Made by a program: the position numbers and the translations under genes. The notes beneath the pieces are model-generated. The model made no database searches, was not told the origin of the DNA, and was given only the letters and a program-made list of their open reading frames with translations. A stretch of 64,000 nt of DNA from Undaria pinnatifida (taxonomy: Eukaryota > Sar > Phaeophyceae > Laminariales > Alariaceae): contig JABAKD010000027.1 of assembly GCA_012845835.1 (NCBI GenBank), positions 6,563,465 to 6,627,464 on the forward strand, in the 5' to 3' direction. Every line of letters starts with the position of its first letter. The first letter of the stretch is position 1. Shown here in pieces: positions 33,391 to 44,356 of this stretch.

Positions 33391-34935
33391 TATCGTCAAT
33401 TTGAAGGTTGGCGTCCGCATCGCCGAACGGGGTTGGGTAAAGGTGACTGGGGTGCCCGTCGGCGCTGACGAATACGTAAGGGAGAGCACAACGGAGATAG
33501 TCCAAAAACGGGGGAGCGGAGCAACTCGCGCGGATGCTGCCGCGCATGCTGGACAAGCTGTCAGCGAACCTGATCGCGACCGGCTTTATGGTGCAGCGGA
33601 TCTATCTTGAACGCTTGATGGATCCATGATTGTCCCTATCCACATGCCAAAAGGCAGAAGGCAATGCCATGTGGATGCTTGAAAAACTCTTTGATCTCCC
33701 GAGGGCAGCAGAGGAATCGTCGTTTTGCGAGAACGGCTGCCCGACAAATCAGCTGACCCTGCAACCCTACCAACAGGCGCAGGCAAGCCTGTCCTCGGGG
33801 GGCGGAGGGTTTGGGCTGTCGTGGGCTGAAGCCCGGGGGATGTCAGCATCCGTCGGAAGCTTGGTGGCGACGGCGCCGGAGGCGCTTGCTGATCTGCCCG
33901 GCGCTATAGGCAACAAAGTCCGGTGGGAGCTGCCCGATTCAGATCTCTTTCGGCGCTTTTAGAACGGCATCAGGGACCTCCGCAATATGCATGGGGTTTC
34001 AAAGGTAGCCACGGCGAACATCGTGCGAGAAAGCTGTGATAGAGCCTGTAGAGCAGGAGAGCAAAATGCCCTAGGGAAATAAATTGCGGAAGTGCTCCCG
34101 GCACAAGACGCCGAAATTGTCAGCTCCAACAAAGCGCTGGGGAAACTGGTAAACCGAGTCCGATAAGAGAGGTACGTCGGTTCGCTGGACCAGCTCCTCG
34201 AGACGACGCCCCAGCGAGTCACAGGTGACTAACAAGGAGATAAGGATACGAGAGACTTGGCCAAGGCCCGGTAACGGAGTCGATCGGGACCAGGGCTACC
34301 GCCTTCTTAAGAGCGAGACCTGTCGACTCGGCCAGAATTATCCCAGCGTCAGAGTTCATGGCTGTCGGGAGGAACTTCTTGGAGGTTGGGGAATTCCTGG
34401 CGGCGAGGTGCCCCTGCTGCGGCACAGCGGAGGCTAACGCGGCATGCACTAATAATATTATGGCATCGATCTGGCGTGCAGGTGAACCAGCACCAGTCCA
34501 GCACCAGTCCTTGGTGCACGTGCTCTCGTGCACCTTTAAGAGCATGTCCATTCCACTTCTGAGGCGCGCAAGCTTAATCACTACGCTCGTCCGGGACAGG
34601 TGTCCTTCGACGAGCGCAGCTACACTCTCGCCACCCTCGCGGTGGAAGATTTGAGCGCCCCTCGGGAAAGACGGCAGCGACCTGATCGATCAGGTAGCGG
34701 CTAGTAGGGACGGACGGACCATCCCTATCGCGGAAAGGCGTGTGCAAGGAACGCCTCTTCCAGAACATCTCTGTGACCACTCAGGGCGTGATTTCGTGCC
34801 GAATGAATAGATACAGGCTAGCCCTTAGGGACCGCCAGGCCGCGAGGGGAAGGGAGGAAGACGTCTGCGGACTGCGGCCAATGGCCTGGGGATGGAATGT
34901 TGATGAGGGTTGGGATAGACTATATCAGTAGTAGC
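33391..34935 (+). pseudogene. non-LTR element C-terminal region with zinc cluster
   Basis: Frames in sequence carry GVRIAERGWVKVTGVPVGADEY, NQLTLQPYQQAQASL...SASVGSLVATAPEALADLPG, IRDLRNMHGVSK, then EFLAARCPCCGTAEANA (near 34,395), and finally ERLFQNISVTTQGVISCRMN and ALRDRQAARGREED...RPMAWGWNVDE. A Cys cluster downstream of RT followed by a further conserved region is the layout of non-LTR elements with a C-terminal restriction-like endonuclease. That class is inferred, and no PDxxD-type catalytic motif was identified. At least three frame changes and several stops are present. Confidence 0.6.
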
Positions 34936-36100
34936 TAAGGTGCAAATATATGGGGAAAGGAAATTGGGAAATGGTTGGCAGAGGGTCATAGGAGAGATAA
35001 TACTGCTGCTATATTGAAAGACATTCGATATATATATCGGAACGACATGTACGCTATGCCATATTGTCGGAGTGCAAAAGTAACAACAATAGTAGTACGG
35101 AACTTTATATGAGGGTGCGTGCGGTTAGGGGATTGGTGCAGGGCAGGAGGTCGGCGAGTTGAAAAAAGAAACTTTTGAGCGCAATCCTCACCACCAGCAT
35201 ATTTGCAATTCCAAAAAAACAACGATGGCTGTGATGGCGCACATGGCTGACGTTACTATTCACGCAACATTTCTAGAAAGCTGAGATGACAGCTGTTTCG
35301 AAAGGCCCAGCAGCAGGTGCGATTTTGAAAGTCTGTACAGCAGAGTGCAGCCCAAAAGGCGAAAATACACACGGCCACAGTAACGGCCACCGGGAAGGCA
35401 TTTGCAATTATGTTTTCTTTGCATGATACCTGGTACTGCTGATTGTACGAAGAGAGCACACTGCAGAACGGCGCAGCACGGCATAGCACCACACCACAGT
35501 ACATGTCGCCGCACGGCACCGCACGGCACTGCGCTGCGCTGTGCTGCGCTGCTGCGCTAGCTGAGTTGAGCTGAGCTAGCTGGGAGTAATTACATTTTGT
35601 GATTGAAGTACGTACATACCTCTACCTGGTGTACCGGTACCTGGTATGGTAGAACCACTTGCTCAGACGTCGGGCACTCCAAAGGTCGCCTTCGACATAT
35701 TCTCCCACCTCTCAGCCATCCTCAGCTCTTAGTTGCCGACGGGAAACGTATTATTTCAGGACGGATCTATGGACGTTTCTTGAATTTTTCCTTTTTGTCA
35801 TTTTCTTCCTTTTCTTCCTTTTTCTGGTTTGCTTCTGTCTGCTTCTTCTTTAGTGCACAGGCAGCACGAAGGCATAAAACCAAGCTCCGATAGCCACATA
35901 TCAGTATCTACGTACACCGCAAGCTAGAAAAAAAGCAGAACGGCCTGCAATCAGCCCTGCACAAAGCAAAAAAGGAATTATAAGCAAGCATTCAAAATAC
36001 ACTACGTACGGCTGTGATACCGAAGATTTCGTCGATATATTTGCACGCTGCGTGATACTCCGATCGCGCGTGTTAGTGGGTGTGTGTGTCCTCCTTAAAT
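34936..36100. other. no gene; partial R1-like GC-rich stretch
   Basis: Possibly 3' UTR of the non-LTR element at first. 35,400-35,600 shares the GGTACTGCTGATTG, GCACGGC and GCTGCGCTG blocks of the R1 repeat. A TACCTGGTGTACCGGTACCTGGTA cluster lies near 35,626. Confidence 0.5.
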
Positions 36101-37213
36101 TTATAGGACGGCGACTCCCCTTAGAACCAGCTTGTATCAGGGTCAGTCAACACGGTGGTATTAATCAATCTGTGCCCGGAAACTATTAAACCCGTGTTTG
36201 AGGGGGGCAATATAATCGCGGTTGTGGAAGGCATGCACCAGTTATAAAAAATATGTATATATCACGGCTGTATGACCGGTGAGGGCGGGGCCGGTTTTTT
36301 GTGGGGGAGGGGGGTTAAGGGGAGGGGGGGGTTCAACATTTTTAGGTGGCATAAATGAATAGAAGCTTGCTGGACGCTAGGCGTTAGGTCTAGGCGATGG
36401 TGGGGGCGGCGGGAAGAGGGTAGAGTGGGGTAATTGGAGCCTGAAGACCATAGACATCGTATATTAATGAATTGGAGCTGGTGCATGGATGGCTCGAAAA
36501 ATATATATGCTGCTGTAGTACGTTCGTGTCAAACCAGAGTGCGATACCGCACGCAAGCAGTCAAAAAGAAGAGCGAAAGTGTCGCCGAGAGCCACCATGT
36601 ATCGTATGAGTATTGTTTTTCTCTTTCTTTGTTGTTGCTGCTGCTTGAACATGGCGCTATGAAGCCACCACCAACAACTAACTTGTTGGGATGTTTTCCA
36701 AGTTCCGCTGTGACATTCAACCTTTTATTGTGATGGACCGCTGTCTATAGACGTAACATACTGTTTTTAGAGTGGAATGTCCTAGGGTGCGACTGACGTG
36801 ATCATCATCTCTTTACTGTCACTTCACCATACATGCATGTTCCACCACGCTATTATACGGTATAGGTCTACATGTATTATTAAACAAAAAATGATACTGC
36901 AGCAGTGAGATGGAAGATGTCATCGAAAGTCATCTTTGCAAATGCTGTGTGTGATACTCCAATCGCGCGTATTACTGGGCGTGTTTTCTCGTTAAGGAAA
37001 TAGGCAGCGACCTCCCCTTAGAACTATACAACAACAGTGTACATTGTACCACCAGGGTCAACAGGGTGATGCTAGTCAATCTGTGCGCGGAAACTATAAA
37101 ACCCGTGTTTGAGGGGGACATAATCTGACGGCTGGCTGTGGAAGGAATGCATCAGTTCAACATGCATACCCTGTAAGTCCTATAACCGGTGAGGGGAGGG
37201 CAGAATATTCGAA

Positions 37214-37244
<31 letters not shown>

Positions 37245-37930
37245 CGAAAACGAGGGGGGATGGGTGAGGGGGCGGGGGCGGGGGAGCGTACTCATTTGTT
37301 GCTTGCCTTAGTCATTTGACCATTGACCATGCATCCCTTTCGAAACGGGGCATTGGGGGGGGGGGTAGGGGGTATTTCCAACTTTTTCAGGCCGCATAGA
37401 AGTATAGGAGCATATACTGTAGGCGTGGTGCTAGGTCTAGGCGTTGGTCGGGTGGCGGGGAAGGAGGGGGCGGGGGTGAGGTTAATTTGAACTTGAAGAC
37501 CATGCCACAAATAGATTGGAGCTACCGCATGGATGGGTGGATGGCTCGAAAGGTGAAAATGTGACATCACGGGTAGTGTTTATTTTTCTGGCAGATTTTG
37601 ATTTTAGGTGGGGCGGCGGGGGAGGGGGAGGGTGTTGGAGTGTTGGGGTGGGGGGGGATTCAATATGTGCGCGGAAACTATATAAAATACGTTTTTGAGG
37701 GGGACAAAAACTGGCGGCTGTGGAAAGAATGCATCAGTTTTTTGTCATGTGTATATCCTGTAACTCGTATAACCGCGGTGGAGCAGGGCGGAGTTTTTAG
37801 GGGGGGGGGGGGGAGGTTCCAACACAGTTTTAGGTCGCATAGATGTGTACAGGTAGGAGCTTACTGTACGCGTGGTGCTAGGTCTATAGGCGATGGTGGG
37901 GATGGTGGGGAAAGGAGGGGGCGAATACGT
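36101..37930. repeat. poly(G)-bearing repeat family, middle array
   Basis: Three units carry the TGCTAGGTCTA(TA)GGCGNTGG or related word (near 36,384, 37,428 and 37,876) and the companion TGTGC(G/C)CGGAAACTAT...GAGGGGG block (near 36,171, 37,081 and 37,667). A pure G run of 31 nt lies at 37,214-37,244. The units resemble those at 2.2-3.0 and 50.1-51.8 kb. Short ORFs here are Gly/Pro artefacts. Confidence 0.8.
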
Positions 37931-38085
37931 CCGTCGGCAATAAAGCCCTAAAAAATATCACTATACTAACTCCAAGTAACTTGTCTTCGAAAACGAGTTT
38001 CCACTTGTGCTGAGGGACGAAGAAGAGCTGAGTGAGCAGGGTTGGGAGGTGGTGGGATATTATGCCGAGGGAGAGTTGTTAAAAG

Positions 38086-38437
38086 ACTTAGTTTGGGTAA
38101 GCTATTGGTTAACCTTTTGCAAGTGGTCAAACGGACTAAAACCCCACTAATAACCTTAACAAATGGCGTCGTCGACAGACCTTGGGTTTTTTGGGTCGTG
38201 GGTTCGATTCCCACATCTACCATGATAAACTTTTTCAAATTTTCCCCATGTCCAACTTGAAAAATACTCTCCCCGGTATCCCCAGGAAATAAAACCGCTT
38301 GGATATTGACAGGTCCGCCCGTGCGTCCGGCCGACCTGCTATCCCGCCGTTTCAATGGGGGAGAGTGTCATAAGTTTTAGTTTGGGGCAAGCTATTGGTT
38401 AACCTTTTGCAAGTGGTCAAACGGACTAATATCCCAC
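38086..38437 (+). mobile_element. small tRNA-like element with direct terminal repeats, copy 2
   Basis: Same design as 4,139-4,510 in the opposite orientation. About 70-bp direct repeats (GGTTAACCTTTTGCAAGTGG present in both) flank about 220 bp. The first repeat carries TGGTCAAACGG, an A-box-like word, and the middle carries GTGGGTTCGATTCCCAC (38,199-38,215), a perfect T-arm followed by ATCTACCA. The distance from A to B box is longer than in a normal tRNA, and no full cloverleaf could be drawn. Confidence 0.65.
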
Positions 38438-38458
38438 TAATTCCTCAACAGAGGGTCC

Positions 38459-38739
38459 GGGGGGGGGGGGGGGGGGGGGGGGCATATACTGCTACTATAC
38501 TACTATACTACAATTATCGTACTACTGCTGCCAAGGGCAAACACATTGTTTTTTTTTCGAAATCACCCCCCCAAAACTTTATTTTGGGCCTCTCGGGGGG
38601 GGGGGGTCCGACGAGACCCCCCCCCGCAAACACCACCCAATTTCCTATATGAAACAACCCTTTCATTCAATTTCCTATATAAAACAGTCTACTATATAAC
38701 TAAGGGGGCACAGTTCAGGGAGGGGTTACTACAACCCAC
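38459..38739. other. poly(G) run and low-complexity spacer
   Basis: A G run of 24 nt (38,459-38,482) is followed by CTA-rich DNA, a T run and a second G-rich stretch (38,595-38,608) with a C-rich one next to it. TTTCCTATAT(G/A)AAAC occurs twice (near 38,641 and 38,670). Confidence 0.6.
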
Positions 38740-38983
38740 GTAGCCCCTAAGATCGACGTGATCACGGACTGCGACGCCCTGCGTACCGCAGAAGAGACAG
38801 AGAAAGATAAAGAGAGAGTGGTCACGACGAGCTCAGACATTCTCCGCGGCGGGGTCGCCGGCTGCACGCATTGCGTGGACTCGGGCCACAGGATCTGCAT
38901 GCCCTAGCGAGTACAGCCCTGCTCTCCAAACGCCTGAAGACAGGATCCCCCAGAGTATCCCCGCCCAGCGTACGCGCCACCGC

Positions 38984-39650
38984 GTGGACCCTCCCGGTAC
39001 CTCGGCTTTGCCGAACAATTCCCCCGCGAACTCGGGCGTTCAAGTCAGCACCGCCCGATCGGACCTGACTCCACCCCCGACAACGCCAAACGGCGATATC
39101 ACCAACAATTGCCGACCCCTACCCCCACCACCCTCATCAGACGACTCACCCTCGCCAGCACACAACACCGCGGGCCCCCCAGATTATTTCCCTTTCTTCT
39201 GGAACTCCTCGTCTGTCTTTTTTACAGTCGTACCTGTGCGACATCGAGTACGAGGGCGCCACGTACAACTGCGCCGAACAGGTGATGGTTGCGCAGAAGG
39301 CTGCGCTCTTCGGTGACACCGCGCCAGAGCTTCGCATCTGAACCATCCCGGACCCCGCCGACCAAAAATCTCTTAGACGCACCGTGTGCGGCTTCGACCA
39401 GGAGTGTTGGGAGCAACACCGCTACGACATCGTCCTCAACACCAACTTTTGCAAGTTCAGCGAGAACCCGGACCTACAACGAGCGCTCGCGGAAACTGGC
39501 GAGAAGCACATCGCTGAGGCCAGCCCGTGCGACCTCGTCTGAGGCATCGGCTACAGGGCCGAACACCCGTTCGCCTGGAAAAGGGCGCGCTGGCGTGGTC
39601 GGAACCTGCTAGGCCGGGTACTTATGGACGTCCGCGAAGGCGTTCGCTCG
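38984..39650 (+). pseudogene. Pro-rich leader and NADAR (DUF1768/YbiA-like) domain
   Basis: A Pro/Ser/Thr-rich leader (frame of 38,984-39,316) runs into PDYFPFFWNSSSVF, then the frame shifts near 39,220. From 39,225 the domain reads YLCDIEYEGATYNCAEQV (with the Glu of the family's YPSVEHAYQ-type motif), QKAALFGD, DQKSLRRTVCGFDQ, NFCKFSENPDLQRALAETG, IAEASPCDLV, TGA, GIGYR and GRNLLGRVLMDVREGVR. The pattern KF..NP.L...L..TG....EAS..D..WG.G....GRN.LG..LM.VR is that of NADAR proteins. Two TGA stops interrupt it (39,339-39,341 and 39,540-39,542); the second replaces the conserved Trp. Known NADAR members cleave N-glycosidic bonds (YbiA on riboflavin intermediates, others on ADP-ribosylated guanine). 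What it does in a retroelement is not known to me. Confidence 0.85.
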
Positions 39651-40350
39651 AGCCTCCACGCCGCAAGCACCCCCCTCCCCTGCTCCCCTGAGCCAACACC
39701 CACTCTCACCGACTCCAGCCAGGGTCTTACCCACCGCCGATGGTATCCACGAGACAAGCCCCTCCCCTCCTCAGCAACGCCGGGTACCCCGCTTGGACTG
39801 CTTCTGCCACCCTTCATCCCGGACGCCTTGCCGAGCAGCCGCTTCGCTCAGGTCTCCGCCGTCGACGCCGCAGCCAGCCTATACCCCGCTACCACCGCGC
39901 CGACGATACCAGAACATGGACCATGCCTTACAAGCGGCATCCTAACTGTCGACGACGCGTCGCTCACGACCGAGGTACTAGTTCACAGCGGCCCTACCGC
40001 CGCCAAACGCTGCAAACTCGTGGCACTGCTCGATACAGGCTCCCTTCAGTCGTTCATCACCGCCGCCACGGAACAACTGAAGGCCTCCCGGTCAGCAACG
40101 GATGAGTGCGAGCGACATAATTCATCTCGCTCATGGGGAGGTTTCGGAACTTCGACTCTCCTCTCCACCTCCGTTTCCATCCGCTTAAGCATCCAGTTTA
40201 AGCACCACCAAACTCCCACCACCGCCCTGGCAGTATGAGGTTGCGTCGTTCCTGCAGGAACTATGCAGCACCCCATCCTCTTGGGGCGAGATAGCTGGAT
40301 GCGCTTCGAGCGACGCTCGTATACCACGCTCCCACGACAGCCCCAGCTGC
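39651..40350 (+). pseudogene. pol: retropepsin in frame with NADAR
   Basis: The frame that holds the NADAR domain continues without shift through a Pro-rich linker. It then reaches CKLVALLDTGSLQSFITAAT (active-site LLDTGS, near 40,018-40,060) and, after a TGA at 40,236-40,238, MQHPILLGRDSWMRF, the ILLG(R/N)D flap-end motif of Ty3/gypsy proteases. The single frame across both domains supports one polyprotein and argues against chance adjacency. The TGA makes the present copy defective. Confidence 0.85.
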
Positions 40351-40525
40351 CACACCAGCCCCCCCAACCGACCCGTGGCGAACGTTTTCTGCACCACCAC
40401 GACCCCAACGGGGCCTCCGCCTTCATTCCCGACGACCGATACACCGACGATGTCTACCACCTCCGGTTTGCCGGCACCGAAGTTATTTCGTTTTCCTCCT
40501 CGCCGAGCTCGTCAAGGTCAACCTC

Positions 40526-41993
40526 GTGCGCCAGTCAGGCGTCCCGGCGTTTACCGGGAATTACATGGTCAACATGCTCTCCCGCGAGGACCTCCTCCCC
40601 GACACGGTAATTTTTGTCTCCGACGGACACCAGACTATCCCATTGTCGGGTTCAACCGATCTCGAACCGGGCGACCTCCTGGGAACCTCCCTCTCCCCGC
40701 TGGTGCAAGTACCACTACCCACCCTTGGGCACCCTTCCTTGGACCCCCCAGCCCCTCCGCCTACGCCGGGCGTACATGCCCTTCGCGACAACATCCCTGT
40801 GGCCAGCGAGAACCCCCCACCAGCCGATACCCACGTCCCGCCGACAGCCCCGTGCCCACAACTCCTTGCACCCCTCGACGCCAATCGACGAACTAGCTTC
40901 CTCAACCTCTGGGACCGTCTGCCGCCGCATCTGCGCGACGTCATCTTCGACCTCCACGGTTCCGGATGGTCCCCATCGGTGATCGACAGCCTCGGAGATG
41001 TCCTCTGCGAGTTTTCGGACGTCTTCTCCACCTCCAAGACCGACTTCGGCTCGTGCTCGTTGATGCCGTTCAAGATCACCGTACCTCCGCACAGCGAACC
41101 AGTTACCTCCCGCGCGTACAGGATCAACCCCATCCTTGCCAAAGGCCGACGCCATCCTCGACCATTATCTGGCCGCCGGCTTGATCCAGCATTCGGTCTC
41201 ACCTTATTCCAGCCCCATGGTCGCCATCCCGAAGAAGGACGGCGGTGTCCGCATCACCATCAACTACAAGAAGCTGAACGCCATCAGCTCCCTCGGACAG
41301 CTTCCCATCTCTCGCGTCGACGAGGTTCTCGATGCATTGGGAAAATGGCGCATTTTCTCCCTCTTTGACTTGGTCTCCTCGTTCCACCAAAATCGCCATA
41401 GACAACGATACCATCCCATTGACGGCGTTTTGCACGCCAGACCGGCTCTTCGAGTGGCTTGTGATGCCGCAAGGCAGCAGTGCCCCCCCGGTTGGTTCGT
41501 TAAGATCATTAACGAGGTCACCAAAGGTTTTGGAACGCGTCGCCGTGTACCTCGACGACGTCATCGCCTTCGACCCCAACCCCACCGACCACGTCGCCAA
41601 CATCCGAGCCCTTTTTGGTCGCCTCCGTAAACACCACCTCAACTTTCTCCCTCCAAGACCAAAGTTGGCGCCACTACCGCCGACTTCCTGGGGTACACCG
41701 TCTCCGCTGGTGGCTACAGCCTCAACTCCGACAAGGTCGCCGCCTTCACCAGAATGCCCATGCCCACAAACAAGAAACAGGTACGATCACTTCTCGGAGG
41801 CATTAACTACCACGGCAAGTTCCTACCAAACCTTTTCAGACGTCTTTGCCCCATCAACGCTCTCCTCAAGCAGGACGCCACCTTCGACTTCACCCTCGCC
41901 ATGGAAGCCACCATCCGCGCCATCCCCCACGAACTTACCGAGCCACCGATCCTCGTCTACCCCGACTGGGACGCCGTCGCCGACAACTCCCGC
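40526..41993 (+). pseudogene. pol: Ty3/gypsy reverse transcriptase, several frameshifts
   Basis: Blocks lie in successive frames. VFSTSKTDFGSCSLMPFKI and SRAYRINPILAK come first, then YLAAGLIQHSVSPYSSPMVA and KKDGGVRITINYKKLN. Next are FSLFDLVSSFHQ (motif A Asp) and TAFCTPDRLFEWLVMPQGSS, followed by the catalytic VAVYLDDVIAF (near 41,540-41,575) and KKQVRSLLGGINYHGKFLPN of the connection. Frame changes lie near 41,130, 41,390, 41,650 and 41,990. The order and spacing are those of Ty3/gypsy RT. All key Asp residues appear preserved, but no long continuous frame exists. Confidence 0.9.
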
Positions 41994-44356
41994 CCTTCCG
42001 CCTCTACTGCGACGCTAGCCTCGACGGCTTCGGAGCGACTCTCGAGCAAGAACAACCCGACGGCTCCGTCCGCCCCTTCATCTACATCAGCCGCGCCACC
42101 CTGGACTCTGAACGTTCATGGACACCCCTCGACCTCAAGGCCGGCAGCATCGTCTGGGCGATCAAGCGACTACGCGGGCATCTGTGGTCCACTCGTTTCC
42201 AGATATATTCGGACCATAAGGTACTCGAGAACATCGCCAAGGTTGGCGAGCACAATGCTCGCGTCCGGCGCTGGCTCGAGTTCCTTTCGGCCTACACCTA
42301 CACGCTGGAGTACCGCAAAGGTACGGCCAACAACAACGCCGACTTCCTTTCACGCCTACCACAACCAGCCACCGACGCCGACCGCGCCGGACGCAACCGC
42401 TTAACTGGCCCCGACACTGTTGGCATCTACCTCATCCGCCCCTCCGGCTTCGCTCTGAACGAGCCGCCTACGCCGGGTATCGGCTTGGATGGGCTCGTGT
42501 TTCCCCCTTCAAGACCCATTCCAACAATCCAGCCTCTTCCCTTCACCACCGACGACTACGGCGACTTCCGCCTACTGGAATCACGCATAGAGCACCACGG
42601 CACCCCCAACAATTTTGTCGGGCCTATTTCGACCCGCGACTTTACCGCCAGGCCGCTTGTCGGCCCCGAGAATGCCGCCGTGAACACCGGCGCTCCTCCT
42701 GGCTCGGCTTCCAGGCCACCCGTCGTCTCTTCGATGTCCACCATTGGCGCCACGGAACCACCTTCTTCGGGTCTGATCTCTTCTCGGACCCGCCATTGCG
42801 CCGCCGCCGCCGCAAGAACCCCCCGACCTACCCCAGACTATGGGTTCGGACGCCGTCCACAACCAACCGTATCCAGAAGACCTACATCCGCCCGTCGATC
42901 GCCCACGCCCCCGACCGGGACCCAGCCAAGGCGTCCTCCGACGACAACGCCTCCAGCTGCTGCCCCCACGCCGCTCGCGTCACCCGCACCAACTCTACCA
43001 AGGCCGGCCCCTCCTTCGACGTCTTCCCCGCCGTGCCCATCAACACCGACGCTTCCGTTCACGGATCCTGTTATCAACCTCAACGACGACCCTCACCTCC
43101 TCGCCCGCGTTGAGCGCGACACCAACAGAGACTGGGCGCGCGAACAACGCGCAGAGCCCGCGTGCTACGCCACCATCCGCTTCCTATCGTTGGATTCCCC
43201 TTCTCCACCGCCGGATGACCTTTTGGATTTCATCCCCTCGGCCCAGCGCCCACTGCTCGCCGACGTCCTTGCTCTTGCCGCCGAAAGCAGACTCCACCGC
43301 ACTGACGACGAAACAGCCCTCCTGGTCCAACGCCCGCTCACATCCCAACCCGGGAACAGCCTGCCGCCACCCGCACTCTACTCCCCGCGCGTCTACGTTT
43401 CAATGCGGATGCGCCCCTGGGTGCTGGATACATGCCACGCCGACTCCTCCCTACACCTTGGAATTCCCCGGACGGTTCGCATGCTGACACGGTTTTTCTG
43501 GTGGATCGGCATGGACGTCTCCGCCCGCTGGTGGATCCGCCGCTGCCTTCACTGCCAGGCGCGCAAGGCCTCCCGACACACCATTCGCTGGCCGACCTTT
43601 CCCTCCCGTTACCCAACGGCCCTGGTATCACCGTCAGCATCGACTACTTCGGGCCCCTACCTCTCACACCGCGCGGGAACGTGCACATTATTTACCGACC
43701 GTTTCAGCCGCCGGGCCGACATGTTCGCTGTCTCGACAGATAACTTCATGGTCGCCGGAACTGCCGACATCCTGCTCAACGAGTACATCCCCCTCTGGGG
43801 GTGCCCGGTAACGCTGCTCTCCAACAATGGTCAACAATTTGCCTCCAAGCTGGCGACCATCATCTATGACCGCATTGGCATCCGCACGGTCAACACCAGC
43901 CGCCTCTACCGCCAGATGCGCATCGGCGCCGCACACCGCGAGCTCTCCCGATCTCAAGGCCAACTCTTCTTTCCCCCCGGCTACACCCTGGTCCCCCGCG
44001 ACCTTTGGCTTTGCAATTTCAGCACCTCCACCCTCCCCTACGGGGCACACGTCTGGTACAAGGCACGTGACGGCCTCTTGTGGCTCGGCAAGATCGCTCA
44101 TCGCGCGCCACCGGACGTCTCTTCGCGGAACCCCCCGGACCCTTCCCCGGGTAGCTCCTACATCATCAGGTTCCTGGACGACCCCGGCCCGATCAAGATC
44201 GACCTCCAGCCAGCTCGCTACACTACCGCCCGGAACACCGTCCCCGGATCGTGGTGCATTCAACGTCATAGGCATGGGAGCCTATTCCTTGGGGTGCTAC
44301 GGAACTCTGATGCTTCCCGCGGTGCCCCTACCGTTCCCGCTCCCCCCCTTGGGTAG
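41994..44356 (+). pseudogene. pol: gypsy RNase H and integrase, long open frame
   Basis: The 836-aa frame (41,846-44,356) enters the element's coding sense at about 41,993. RNase H reads FRLYCDASLDGFGATLEQ (Asp), ERSWTPLDLKAGSIVWAI (Glu) and FQIYSDHKVLENI (Asp-His), followed by YRKGTANNNADFLSRLP. After a variable Pro-rich spacer comes the integrase zinc part (HADSSLHLG...CLHCQARK). The core has SIDYFGPLPL in another frame (43,432-43,743), then FTDRFSRRADMF and CPVTLLSNNGQQFASKL, where the second Asp is Asn. The segment that should carry the catalytic Glu is missing or rearranged after TVNTSRLYRQ. The C-terminal tail is SYIIRFLDDPGPIKIDLQPARYTT. Confidence 0.88.

Larger units (their letters stand above)
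38740..44356 (+). mobile_element. Ty3/gypsy-like element with an N-terminal NADAR domain, decayed
   Basis: Conceptual order along the plus strand: Pro-rich leader, NADAR domain, retropepsin, RT, RNase H, integrase. This is the Ty3/gypsy order, with a NADAR domain where Gag would be expected. At least six frame changes and three in-frame TGA codons were counted. No LTR pair or target duplication could be found, so both ends are estimates. The coding part is GC-rich and C-ending in codon use, unlike the copia element. A possible degenerate zinc cluster, GCTHCVDSGHRICMP, lies near 38,850-38,900, before a stop. Confidence 0.8.

Noticed and set aside
38199-38218. A functional tRNA gene ending in CCA
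   Set aside because: Only a T-arm is convincing. No acceptor stem partner, D-arm or anticodon arm at normal spacing could be found, and the sequence lies in a repeated element.
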